This document shows, one piece after another, positions 12,089 through 22,534 of a stretch of 64,000 nucleotides of DNA. This DNA is from Chlorocebus sabaeus (Eukaryota; Chordata; Mammalia; Primates; Cercopithecidae). How positions within the stretch are numbered: position 1 is the stretch's first letter; the number at the start of each line of letters is the position of its first letter. The translations under genes were made by a program, and so were the position numbers. The notes under the pieces are model-generated. The model worked only from the letters and a program-made list of their open reading frames with translations, was not told where the DNA came from and searched no databases. The stretch is from assembly GCF_047675955.1 (NCBI RefSeq), contig NC_132911.1, forward strand, positions 21,164,565 through 21,228,564, read 5' to 3'.

Positions 12089-12200
12089 TGCCCTCTGCCA
12101 GCCCCCAGCAGTTGCCCAGAGTGGGCAGCGTGGGGAAGCAGCTGTGCCCTCTGCTGGCCCCCAGTAGGTGCCCAGAGTGGGCAGCGTGGGGAAGCAGCTG
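12089..12200. repeat. 56-bp tandem duplication (two units) in the GFRA2 3'UTR
   Basis: TGCCCTCTGCC(A/T)G(C/G) recurs at 12089 and 12145, and GTGGGCAGCGTGGGGAAGCA recurs at 12121 and 12177, giving a period of exactly 56 bp. The right parts of the units are identical over about 30 bases; the left parts differ at a few positions, including those that complete a CTCF core in unit 2 only. Confidence 0.9.
12145..12157 (-). promoter_or_regulatory. CTCF core motif match
   Basis: TGCCCTCTGCTGG on the plus strand is CCAGCAGAGGGCA on the minus strand, a perfect match to the CTCF core consensus CCASYAGRKGGCA. The sister unit at 12089 has TGCCCTCTGCCAG, which breaks the 5' CCA of the core. Motif match only; occupancy cannot be seen from sequence. 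Confidence 0.45.
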
Positions 12201-12588
12201 AGTTGTCCTGCCCCCAGCCAGCTTCAGGCACAGCCCAGAGTCCCTTCCACTGCAGGCTCTTGTCCAGTCTCTTGCTTCAGAAGGGTCCAGAGAGAAAAAC
12301 ACCAAGAGAAAGAGAAGGGCATTTCTAGAGCCTCGTGCCCTCCTCGGCACCAGAGTTTCCCCTGCCAGGGGACCCCTGGGCCAGCTCTCAGGCTGCCCGC
12401 CTGCTTGTCTGTTTGGTTTACAAAAACTTCTCCAGAGAAGAAACCTGGGAGGAGACAGGTTCAGCGACAGGTGGGAAATACAATTTTTTTTTGCAAGGTG
12501 CATGTGTGTCTGTGTGTGTTTCCATTTCGTCAGGCGGCTGTTCTTGTCTGCGTAGTTTTCGAAAATCTTCTGACTCGGTTCCCACAGC

Positions 12589-12711
12589 CTACAAGGCCAG
12601 TTTCAGCATCAGGACAGACAGCACGGTCAAGGCAGCCGATGGTCTGGCTCTGCTGGGGCCTGAGTTAGGTTTGATCACCTTGTTACTCCCTGGGATGATA
12701 TTTGTCGTGAG
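12589..12711 (-). CDS. GFRA2: GFRA2 last coding exon: GPI-attachment region and stop
   Basis: The coding part of the terminal exon is 40 codons plus TAG (12591-12589), residues about 425-464. It reads LTTNIIPGSNKVIKPNSGPS, then ARPSAALTVLSVLMLKLAL after one arginine. This is a classic GPI signal: a small-residue attachment site (NSGPS; the serine at about 444 is the site I recall for human), a short polar spacer, and a hydrophobic tail ending at the stop. In the ER the tail is removed and the receptor is attached to a GPI lipid, placing it in plasma-membrane rafts. The acceptor is TCCTGCTCTGGACTCAG|CTCACG, with a good pyrimidine tract. The sequence appears intact. Confidence 0.97.
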   Translation of the reverse strand, partial: LTTNIIPGSNKVIKPNSGPSRARPSAALTVLSVLMLKLAL

Positions 12712-13039
12712 CTGAGTCCAGAGCAGGAGGAGAATCAGGAACAAAGAGAATGAAAACAAAGAAAACAATCAGGAGGCCTGGGACCAGGCAGAGAAATGGA
12801 GTCGGGAACTGGACACCTCAAGCCCCTTTCTTCCATCCACAGGGACCCTCCTTTGCACTCTGAAGGGAGTGCTGACTCTCCTGGAGCTGGCCCAGGCAGG
12901 AGCAAAAGGGAGTGCTCTGTCCCTTCTGGTCGCAAGCCCTGGGGTTTGGAGAGGAGGGCAGTGGTCACCAGGAAAACAGGCTACTCCTCCCTGCATCGGG
13001 GCTGAGGACCTGTGTCCCAGTGAGGAGGCAGATGGTATA

Positions 13040-13398
13040 AAGAGCTGAAGGAGAAGGAGAGAAAAAGGAGAGGAGAGAGGAAGGAGAGGGGAAGGAGACA
13101 GGAGGGGAAGGAGAGGGGAAGAAGGAAGGGGAGGGGAAGGAGAGAGAAAGGGGAGGGGAGGGGTAGGAAGGGGAAGGGAGGGGTAGGAAGGGGAGGGGAG
13201 GGGTGAAGAAGGGTGGGGAGGGGAAGGGAGGGGCATGGAGGGGAGGGGTGGGAAGGGGAGGGGCAGGAGGGGTATGGAAGGGAGGGGGTAGGGGGTGGGA
13301 GGGGAAGGGTGGGGTGGGTTGTGGAGGGAAGGGAGGGGCAGGGAGGGGTGTGGAGGGGAGGGGAAGGGAGGGGAGGGGAGGGGAGGGGAAGGGAGGGA
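13040..13398. repeat. Polypurine GGGGA/GGGAA tract in GFRA2 intron 8
   Basis: About 360 bp of almost pure purine on the plus strand (GGGGAGGGGAAGGGAGGGG, with occasional T or C, e.g. GGGGTAGGAAGGGG and GGGGTGGGAAGG). The GFRA2 transcript therefore carries a ~360-nt C/U tract in this 1,225-nt intron, starting about 330 nt upstream of the last exon's acceptor. The sequence is suited to triplex (H-DNA) formation, and the plus strand to G-quadruplexes. Confidence 0.92.
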
Positions 13399-13936
13399 GC
13401 CCACATTCTCCCTGTTTCTCAATTTCTTCAAATCCCTCCTCCTCCATGAAGCCCTCCCTGAACATCTTTGTCTGAGTTTCTCTCTCTCTCTTCTGTGAGG
13501 GTTCTCACACTGCGTTTTCTTCTCATCTAAGTTACTATCTTGGGTCTATAAATCATATATATATGTATTCCTGTGCTGGGGGTTTCTTCAAGGAAAGAAC
13601 TGTCTCTGTTTCCACTTCTGTGCCTCCTAAATATCACAGGAACAGTGCTGAGCAGGTGGTCAACACAATTGTCTTAAAGAGTAAGGAAGGTATGGGAGGG
13701 CCTCTGCTCAGAGCAGCCATTTGTCTCTCCCCAAGGAGAGAGCCAGGGGCCCTGGATGCAGCCTTTGCACTCCCCCACCCCACCCCAGCAGAGTAAGTGC
13801 CCACCCTGGTCCACAAGCTCAGCTGGCCCAGCCCATGCGATGAGATTTGAGGGCGCTCGATCTGAGGCTCACCAGGGAAATGCCGCCCCTCCCGGCCCAG
13901 CCTTCTGCACCCAGCCCCACTCCGCCCCCAACTCAC

Positions 13937-13990
13937 CTCTGTGAAGCACATGCTTAACTCTTTGGAGTTGTTGACCTTCAGCCCCTGCTC
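13937..13990 (-). CDS. GFRA2: GFRA2 small coding exon, residues ~407-424
   Basis: This 54-nt exon encodes EQGLKVNNSKELSMCFTE, flanked by CTCTCGCAG|GAGCAG and ACAGAG|GTGAGT. Both borders are phase 0, so the exon could be skipped without a frame change, removing 18 residues and the NNS glycosylation sequon at about residue 413. One cysteine (about residue 421) probably pairs with the one near residue 402 in the previous exon; that pairing is inference. The valine just before NNS differs from the alanine I recall in human GFRA2 (GTC versus GCC). A polypurine/polypyrimidine tract lies on the 3' side in intron 8, and a repeat pair lies farther off in intron 7. Confidence 0.95.
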
Positions 13991-14284
13991 CTGCGAGAGA
14001 GAAGGCGCCAGTCAGGACAAGTCACCAGGCTGTTCCTGGCCGGGCTTTGTCCAGAGACTTAGACGAGGCCAGGCACTGTTGGCTTCGCTAAGCACAGCCA
14101 GCACACACAGTCAAGAGGGGTGGCTCAATTCCACGCAGCACAGAATGCTTCTGTCCTTCTCTGACACCCTCAGCAATTAGGACCCGACTCCTCTGGCTCC
14201 TAGAGAACAGAGTTCTAACTCTGCTCCCAACTAGCAGCATGATATAGTCATCAGTCATTTGCATGTCTGTCCACATACTCAGAG

Positions 14285-14400
14285 CAAGTCTTGGGCAGGG
14301 ACCGTGTCTTCTTTTCCTTACACTGAGCAGTGTCTGGTTCATAACAACAACTCAACAGATTCACTAGATGCCTGCATCCATGGAAGAATGAATGAATGCC
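14285..14400 (+). repeat. L2 3' end fragment
   Basis: GGCAGGGACCGTGTCTTCTT, ACTGAGCAGTGTCTGG and a GAATGAATGAATG tail. Confidence 0.6.
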
Positions 14401-15514
14401 ACAGATCAGAAACGGCCTCCAAGGGCCAGCCAACTCCTGTTAATTTGCCATGGCTAATGGAGGACTCTATAGAAAAAGATCATAAGCGTTCATCTGGGCT
14501 TGAGGGGAAGAGAGGTGTGATTGATTAGTGATGTCTGCCACTGGTACCCATTAGGTGGATATCTGGCAATTTCACCAGCCCATTTCTGTCCTACACGAAC
14601 GTGCCCACCTGGGAGCGCTATGGACAAGGTGAGGGATGAAGAAGGCTGGCTTGGTGATGATTCCAGGATTCTCTACCCTGGCATGGCCACCAGGATGCAG
14701 GGCCAGGGGGTGTGCATGATGAACAGCCCTCTGTTATCATCACTGTAATGGAGATCCATGGGGACCAGCTGGGGACGCAGCGCTTCCATCCAGGATTCAA
14801 ACGGCTTGTTCCCAGGGCACTTCCGCTCTGGCCACCAGAAGCAACTGGGAAGCCCAAGAAATTATACCGCAATCACTGCTCTTGGCCATAAGTATCAATA
14901 ACCCCTTGGACATCACAGGCAATCTGCCACCCAGGGCATCTGGTCAGCTAAACAAGACCCCAGCTGTCACACGGAGACCCTGGCCAAGAGTAGAGTCACT
15001 GCCAATGGTGGAGATAGGACCACGGTGATGATTAGCACAGCGAGAATGGAACCAGGAGTGTCCCCAGGTGCCAAGGTGATGCCCAGCCAACTCCCCAGCT
15101 GCTGCCCTCTGCAGAAGGGCCTGTGCTCTACAACCCTTCCAGACCCAAGGCCTGGACTCCACTCCCCAGGACTTGGTGCTGCTCCAGCTAAGACTGTGTG
15201 AGGCCACAGGGCGGGGTGTCGGGGGAAAACAGAACACGCCCACCCCCTCGGAGGCTGTGCTGTCATCATGGCCTCACATCCGCCTTCCTGAGCCCCTTGG
15301 CCAATCCTTGCTCTGTCACCTCAGTCCCCACCTGTGACATCCTATGGCTTGTTGGAGTCTGTGCCTGTGGACTGATACCTACGGACGCCCAGCATCACTT
15401 CCTACTCTCATTGTTTCAGGTGTGGCAGGCCAGTCCCTGCCCTTTCTGGGAGTCCCTGTCTTATCCCTGTGTCCCTACCCCCAGTAGAGCTCACTACACC
15501 GTTGGGAGCCCTCT

Positions 15515-15806
15515 CCTTTGACCCCTCCCCATCTCCTGTGTCCCCCCACCCTCTCCTGTCTCCCCTCCCCTTTCCTCTGTCCCCTCCCCATCTCCTGTGT
15601 CCCCTCCCCCTCTCTCTTCCCTCCCCTCTCCTCTGTCCCCTCCTCCTTTCCTGTCCCCTCCCCAGCTCGCGTCCCCTCCCCTTCTCCCCCTCCTCTGTCC
15701 CCTCCTCCTTTCCTGTCCCTTCCCCTCTCCCTCTCTCCCCTACCCCTCTCTCTCCCCTCCCCTCTCCCTCTGTCCTCTCCTCTCCTCTGTCCCCTCCCCT
15801 TTCCTC
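15515..15806. repeat. C/T-rich minisatellite, left arm of an inverted array pair (intron 7)
   Basis: Repeats of CCCCTCTCCTCTGTCCCCTC and CCTCCCCATCTCCTGTGTCC on the plus strand. The unit is the reverse complement of the GGGACAGAGGAG unit in the array at 16440-17270. On the transcript strand this arm is G/A-rich. Confidence 0.9.
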
Positions 15807-15900
15807 ACTAAACCAAAGGAACCCACAGGGAATCACAGTGGCAGAAGCCCCCTGCACTCAAGGTCTCACCGCCTGTCCATCAAAGCAGCTCCATTTTTAT

Positions 15901-15966
15901 TTGTTTTGTATATTTGAGTCTTAGCTGTTTTGTGTATCGGAGTCTTAGCTTATTTGTATATCAGAG
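15901..15966. repeat. 24-bp tandem repeat, about three units
   Basis: The units begin at about 15901, 15926 and 15950: (T)TGTTTTGTATATTTGAGTC then TTAGC, TGTTTTGTGTATCGGAGTC then TTAGC, and a partial TTATTTGTATATCAGAG. They lie in the non-purine spacer between the two inverted minisatellite arrays. Confidence 0.75.
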
Positions 15967-16309
15967 GTACGCATAAAATTGTTTGGACAATAGTCTACTG
16001 CTTAACAAAATAAGGCTTGAGACAACAACCGACAAGAAGGGCCCCAGGGTGGGGCCTGCACAACATGCTGTGGCTGTGAGTGCTGCTCTCAGGGGAGCCT
16101 CGGACCTAGACACTCTCCAGGGTTACACCCAAGGTCAGCCCACGCAGAGCAGCTGACAAAGCACCCAGCACCTGCCAAGTGCAGCATTTTCCCTGGCCTG
16201 GGGTTTGGCCAGGTGTGAAGGGAGAGGATCTAAAGGCTCACAAGGGGGGACTGAAACTGGATTTTGCTCCTCGGAGTGAGCAGAACTTGACAAGTTCCTC
16301 TGAAACAGG

Positions 16310-17275
16310 ATAGAGGGGAGGGGACACTGGCAAGTATTACACAGGAAAAATGACAGGGAAGAGGAGAGTGAAGAAAGGGGTGGAAGGAAGAGAGGAAACC
16401 AGGTGAAGGGAGAAGCAGACAAAGAGAAACAGGAAAGAGGGAGAGGGGAAGGGGACAGAGTAAGAGGTGAGGGGACACAGTAGAGGGAAGGGGACAGAGG
16501 AGAGGAGACGAGACAGAGGGGGGAGGGGACAGAGGAGGAGGCAGGGGACAGAAGGGGAAGGGACAGAGGAGAGGGGAGGGAAGGGGGAGGGGACAGAGGA
16601 AGAGGGGAAGGGACAGAGAAGGGGGAGGAGACAGGAGAGGGAAGGGGACACAGTAGAGGGGAGGGGACAGAGGAGGCGGAGGGGACAGAGGAGGGGGCAG
16701 GGGACAGAAGAAAGGGGAAGGGACAGAGGAGAGGGGAGAGGAGAGAAGGGGGAGGGGGCAGAGGAAGAGAGGAAGGGACAGAGGAGAGGGGAGGAGACAG
16801 GAGAAGGAAGGGGACACAGTAGAGGGGAGGGGACAGAGGAGGTGGAAGGGACAGAGGAGGGGGCAGGGGACAGAAGAAAGGGGAAGGGACAGAGGAGAGG
16901 GGAGGGGAGAGAAGGAGGAGGGGACAGAGGAAGAGGGGAAGGGACAGAGAAGAAGGGAGGAGAAGAGGAGGGGACAGAAGAGAGGGGAGGGGACAGAAGA
17001 GAGGGGGAGGGAACAGAGGAGAGGGGAGGGGGCAGAGGGTAGGGGAAGAGACAGAGGAGAGGGGAGGGGCACAGGAAAGAGGATGGGACAGAGGAAAAGG
17101 GAAGGGACAGAGGAAAGGGAGAGGGGACAGAGGGAAAGGGGAGGGGAGGGCATGGTAAGGAGAGGAAGCTGAGGGACAAAGATAGCAGGAGGGGAGGGGA
17201 CAGAGGAACAGAAGACAGAGGGAAGAAATAGAGGAAGGAGGCAATAGAGGGCCTGGGAGAGAACGAAGTGGGAGG
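16310..17275. repeat. G/A-rich minisatellite with ~170-bp higher-order units (intron 7)
   Basis: Nearly a kilobase of plus-strand purine built from ~20-bp units such as GGGGACAGAGGAGAGGGGAG. The marker GGGGACACAGTAGAGGG occurs at 16471, 16644 and 16810, and the surrounding ~160 bases are nearly the same in the copies at 16628-16793 and 16794-16955. This shows a higher-order period of 166-173 bp. The flanks (16310-16440 and 17050-17275) are more degenerate. Confidence 0.92.
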
Positions 17276-17582
17276 CGAGGGGGCTGAGGACAACCACTGT
17301 ACCATCTCATCTGATGCTGATTATCAGGGGACAGTGAAACACCTCCCTGGGCCAGCCCCAAGGGACATCTGCCCCAAGGCACGGTCTCTGCCAGGGGTGA
17401 CAGAGCCCTTGGGTGGGAGTGTGGCCCAGCAGCTGACCTTTTCTGAAAGCGGCACCCAGTGGGGGGAGGGGCAGAGAGAGAGACCACCTCTGATGCCAAA
17501 ACCACCAGTGTTTCAAATTCAGTGCCTCCCTACCCTCCAGGGGCTCATACTCTGACAGAGAAATAAACTTGCACATAACCAC

Positions 17583-17942
17583 TGATATGGTCCGGCTGTG
17601 TCCCCTCCCAAATCTCACCTTGAATTGTAGCTTCTATAATTCCTATGTGTCATGGGAGGAAACCGGTGGGAGATAACTGAATCATGGGGGTGGGTATCTT
17701 CTGTGCTGTTCTCCTGGTAGTAAGTCTCATGAGATCTGATGGTTTTATAGATGGGAGTTCCCCTGCACACGCTCTCTCTTTGCCAGTCACCATGTAAGAC
17801 GTCCCTGTGCTCTTCATCTTCCACCATGACTGTGAGGCCTCCCCGGCCATGTGGAACTGTGCGTCCACTGAACCTCTTTCCTTTATGAATTACCCAGTCT
17901 CAGGTTATGTCTTTATTAGCAGTGTGAGAACAGACTAATACA
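17583..17942 (+). mobile_element. Solo LTR, MST/THE1-type (ERVL-MaLR)
   Basis: It runs from TGATATGGTCCGGCTGTGTC to TGAGAACAGACTAATACA and includes ATCTGATGGTTTTATAGATG and CCTCTTTCCTTTATGAATTA, the known layout of a MaLR LTR. No internal region is attached. It lies in GFRA2 intron 7, antisense to the gene. Confidence 0.9.
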
Positions 17943-20900
17943 ATCGCCTTCACAGCAGATGAATACACAGAGGGGAGAGAAGGATGCCTGAGAGTCTAGG
18001 GAAACAGCCTGGGGCTTACTCCGTCCCTACTCAGAGCCTCTCATCCCCTGGAGGTGTCTGTGGCTCCAGTCCCAACATGCGCAGGCCTAGGCTGCAAGGA
18101 TGGCAGGACACAGGGCTGCTAACAGCAAATCCTCCACTGTGGAAGCAGCGCGGGGACTCTGGGAAGAGCTGACCCCCAAGGGCTGCGCTGTGGGTGCCAC
18201 CAGAAGCATTAAAGAACTGGCTCTTGCAGATGGCACTGAGGGAAGGACACACACACAGAGGAAGGACAGTGGGAAAGGCATGCTTCATCCTTCCAGAGCT
18301 TTCTCCCAGGGATGCTCCATTGCCCAGGAAGTGAGAAAGAAATTATTGTCTTCCTCCTCTTCCTTGCCCACCTCCTGCCTACCCCAAAAGCCTGGGCCAG
18401 CAGTCCCAGATCCTTGCTGGTCTAGTGTTTTCCTGCTGGCTGGAGCTGCAGCTCTCCAGCGCTCCCTGCTTCTGTCCCTGGCTCCACCCCTAAATCTCAG
18501 TGCCCCTGGCCTTCCTCCCTGACCTGGGCCATCCCCAGTAACTCACACCTCTCACATTATCTCCATCACAACAACTCAACGCTGCCTGTGACAGGAGACA
18601 ATGCAGACAGGGTGTGGTTGTGTTCCAGTAACACTTCATTTGTAAAACCAGGCACAGCAGACCACCTCTCTGCACAGGAGACCCCCACTCAGCACTCTGT
18701 GCTGTCCTAACTGTGCCTTGGCTCTGCTGCTGGTTCACCTGGGGCAGTCGCCCACTGCAACCCCACACCCATTCTCCCGATTCTTTTCAGGCCTAGCAGC
18801 AGGCGTTGCTACGCCCATGGGTCCTTGCTCTCCACCCCAGTCAATGCACTCTCTCCGTCCTCTGGACCCCATCATCCTCTATCAGTCCTACACGCAGCAG
18901 GTGCACAAATCACCTTCTCCCTCATAGCCATCTCAGCTTCATCCTGTCCGTCCTCCAGCACCGGGACCACAGTCCTGGCCCATGATGCTTCTGAGCCCTG
19001 GTGCCTGCGATGTAGTGATGTGCAGTAAGAATTTCTGTTGAGTCAATGAATGAATGCACTAACAGATCTCTTAGTCCCATGCTCTGAGGTCCACAGGCCT
19101 GTGTGCTGGGTAAGACACCCATGCAGGAGCAGGCAGGAGGAGGGAGGAGAGAGAGGTGGCCACTGGCTGCAGAGTCGGCGGCAGGCATGCAGTGAGGGGG
19201 CCTTGGGGCAATCTCTCAAAACTCATTTTTAATTTGCCCAAGATGTGATTGGCAGTCCAAATCACAGGTGGGCAGGTGGAGACGGGGGGGGCAAAGAAGA
19301 TGGTGTGTTGTAGGGCTCCCTGGTGCTGGGAAAGGTAGGACTCCAGCTGATCTGATGGGGCCCTGCAAATTGGCATTCTGGGCCCAGAGCAGCCCCAGGG
19401 GAGTGTTGGGGAGAACAGCAGGCCATGGCCAGGGAAGCACCAACCATCGCCCATCTCTCCCCAGCCCCCACTGCACTGCCCTGGTCCAGGCCCCATCATA
19501 AGACCAAGAGTCTGTAACAAACCTTCCTATATCTTCAACAGAAAAGCATCTTCACCTCTGCAGTTGCCCAGTCCTGTGCTTACAGAGGGCACCCAGGAGA
19601 AGGAGGAGAGCTGCGGGCACTGAAACACACAGACCCCATCCTCCAGGACAGCAGGGAGTTCCAATAAATCAAATGAACTGGGGACTCCGGGGTCTCTCTT
19701 TCCACCTGAATGGAACACCCACTCCACGCCAGGCACTGTGCACCCAGCTACGCAGGGTGACACAGGAGGGTGAGATGCTACTCTGGCCTCTGGGGACCCT
19801 GGCCTAGCAGGGGAGAGGAGAACACATCATGATGGGGCCATGAACACGCAGAGCGGGAGCCCAAAGCAGGCAGAAGGCAACCTGGTGTGGAATCGGAGAA
19901 GGCATTCCTAAGAGGTGACATCGGGGTAGGACGCACCAGGTGGAGAGGAGAGGGAGAGGGAAAGGAGAGACGTCTTGCTCAGAGGAACGGCCAAGTGCAG
20001 GTCAGCAGCGGACTCGCCCATCCTGCAGGCGTCCAAGACTGACCTGACACTCAGGTTCCCTGCTCCAGAGCCCAGTGGGGTGGAGAGAAGGGCAGGGGAA
20101 TTCAGACGAGGTATATATTTAATAAACATGGGCCGGGCCAGAAGGCTCCAGGAGAGACCATTCTGCAGACCCTATCAGGTCTCTCCAAGGTCCACAGAGC
20201 CCCAGGCAGGCAGGGTTGCCCAGACAGGGGGCCACACCCTGAAGGAGACACTTCTGAGAGGAGGACCTAAGACAGCAGCCACAGGGCCAACTCGGACGGG
20301 GCTCCTGGCTCTAGTGTGGTGGCGTCCAAGACACCCACAGCCCTTCTTAACAGCCCCACTCCCACCGTGGAAAGTCCTTTGCGGGGAGCAGATTTGGAGG
20401 AGGAGGAAGCAGAAGGTGGCCGGGGGACAGGGTTCCTGGCTCTTCTTGACTGCCAACTGGCTGTGGGGCTGCGGACACGCTGCTGTCATCACCAGGCCTC
20501 TGGTCGCTTGTGTTTGGGAAGATCTTGGAGGGTCCTTCAAGTCCTGACATACAGATACCCATGTAGGGACCCAACGGGCTACCATCTCTGGGGTTCCCTA
20601 AGCCTTCCCCCAAGGAAGAAGGAAGGACAGAGGTCAGCAAAATAATCTTGCCTCTGTCTCTAGGGTGTATCTACGGTGTACAGGCTCCCCCAACCCTTCC
20701 TCCCATCCAGGCTCAGCTCTCGGTCCCTGCAATCACTCAGGGACTCCTTCCTATAGCTGTGGGTGCCCCTAACACCCAAGGGCCCCACAAAGGCCACCAC
20801 AGAGTCACTCAATCAGAGATGGTCCAAGCTAGGAGAGCTGAGAGACAGGGGACAGATGTGGGCTGGGGAGGAGGGAAGGCACCCCCGCCAGTCCCAGACA

Positions 20901-22361
20901 AGCCAAGGGCAGGGGCGAGGGCTTATTCACTTGACATTTCCAGCTCCCAGCATGGGACAGTAGGTGCTCATTAAAAACATTGTAATTAAAACTGAATCAG
21001 AGGCCCTTCGTCTTCCATTTCTCTAAGAAACCTGGAGAGTAGTGGTGGTTGGACCCCTTTTGAGGGTCTATTTTTCCTCCTTTCCACCTGGGAGGCTCTC
21101 TCAGCTGTCCTGCCCAGACTGACTTAGTCCACAGGCCTCCAGCCACCCGCCAGGCAGCCTCCCCAGACCCCGGATTCGTAACACCTAACATTTGTGCAGC
21201 ATTCCTCCACTGACCAAGCACTTTCGCATAGATCATCTCACATACAGATCACCCGTATCTCCACTGAGATCAAACCAAGATTTGAGCAAGCCCCCCAATG
21301 GTGAGACCACAGAAAACCAGGCAGGGGCTAAAAGAAACCAAGTAACCGATGGCTTGGCAAACTGCAGGAGAAAAATAATTAAATGGGCCTCAGAATCATC
21401 AGGGCTGACGGAGAAGGGGGCTGGGTGGGGGTCCCAAAGCCACGGCTTTGGACTTTACAACCACAAGGAAGCACAGTGGGAGTCCTGGGAAGGTTGCCAG
21501 CATCCTCTGAAGTCAGCTTCTCTCCAGATGGGCCAGCCCAAGGGGCTCAGAACGAAGGGTGCATGCAGGAGGCTGGTGAGGTCTGGATGACCTGACAGGT
21601 GGCACAGCCCTGACTGGCCGAGCTGCCCGCCGCTCTAGCATGAAATTGAGCAATTGTCTGCAGAGTAGGACCCCGAGCCCCCTGCTCGCAGCCACTCAAG
21701 CATATCCAGTGTCATTAGGAGCTGCCCAAGGGTGACAACAGCACCTCAGCTCCAATCAGGAGGCGAGCGAAGTGGAAGGAGCAGGAAATGGAAGAGCTCC
21801 CCACCCAGCCACCAGGAGGGCACTTGGAGGTCAGCTGCTCCTGAGCAGGGGGGCACACAAGGGAAGTAGAAGGAGTCAGAAAGAGAAGGGGAGGGCTTCC
21901 CTAACCAGAACAGGCACACGCACTTCTCCAATGGGTGCCCAGGAAGGATTTGAACCCCCGCCAAGCTGGGTCCCTGCTCAAGCCTGCATCCTGGCACCGT
22001 GGATGTGCACTGTTGACCCTATGAGCCTGCTGCCCCACTCAGACGGGTGCCTCGCTGCCCCACACACAGCCAGGACTTGTTCCCCCCGCACCTGCGCCGA
22101 GGCTGCGCCCCACTGCCTGCTCTTCAGACCCCACAGCCTGCAAGGCAGGTATAACACTGTGATGTAACAGGGGTTTAACGCTTCCAAGATGAATGCCCAA
22201 ATGAAGGAACAGGTGAAGAATGACCCCCGGCAGCTCCTCCCTGCCTCTCGGGTCCCTGATCGAAAGGGAGGACCCTCCCTCCCCGGCCTCAGCTGAGTCA
22301 TTTCCCACACCACTTCCGGCGCCATGGTGCTCCCCCCACGCCTCAGCCACACCCCCCTCAC
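17943..22361. other. GFRA2 intron 7, mostly unique sequence
   Basis: Few recognisable repeats: L2/MIR tails near 18950-19060 (TCAATGAATGAATGC), 19690-19830 (CACGCCAGGCACTGTGC) and 21185-21245 (TAACATTTGTGCAGC). Many long open frames exist on both strands, as expected in GC-rich DNA, with no family motifs. Confidence 0.45.
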
Positions 22362-22534
22362 CTGGACAGACGTGCAGGTAGTGATGACACTGGTCCCCAG
22401 ACTGGTGCTGTCGCTGAGGTCATCTGGCAAAGAAGGCGTCTTCTCCACCCGAGGAGCCTGGGTGGCCTGGAACGAGGGGCCTTTAGGGGATACGTTCACA
22501 TCCGTGCCGTTGCCAAAGGCCTGGATGGCGTTCC
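22362..22534 (-). CDS. GFRA2: GFRA2 coding exon, residues ~349-406 (end of domain 3 and linker)
   Basis: This 173-nt exon encodes NAIQAFGNGTDVNVSPKGP, SFQATQAPRVEKTPSLPDDL and SDSTSLGTSVITTCTSVQ after completing an arginine codon. NGT, at about residue 357, fits a known N-glycosylation position of human GFRA2. After domain 3 the peptide turns into a Ser/Thr/Pro-rich, probably extended stretch leading to the membrane anchor, with one cysteine at about residue 402. The acceptor is CCCATCTCAG|GGAAC and the donor is GTCCAG|GTGAGG. The exon ends in phase 0, as the next exon requires. I see no frame break or missing residue. Confidence 0.96.

Larger units (their letters stand above)
11275..12588 (-). 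other. GFRA2: GFRA2 3' untranslated region
   Basis: The region between the TAG stop and the poly(A) signal holds no long conserved reading frame and no Alu. It includes a 56-bp tandem duplication (12089-12200), an AU-rich palindromic stretch with a Pumilio-type element (11510-11550), and an A/T-rich segment near 11400-11440. The right end is fixed by the stop codon. The left end is inferred from AATAAA at 11293-11288, and the exact cleavage base is not known. A length of ~1.3 kb is an estimate. Confidence 0.75.

Noticed and set aside
12769..13465. Proline/serine-rich open frames at 12769-13465
   Set aside because: Same cause: the GGGGA tract of intron 8 read in three frames.
16310..17275. 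CRISPR-like regular repeat array
   Set aside because: The units are contiguous, purine-only and variable, with no unique spacers. It is a eukaryotic minisatellite.
16135..17505. Open frames of 300-450 codons on the minus strand across the purine array (e.g. 16135-17505)
   Set aside because: They are translations of a C/T-rich repeat into Ser/Pro/Leu-rich peptide. Several frames are open at once because purine/pyrimidine repeats rarely contain stops; no start context, domain or splice evidence supports a gene.
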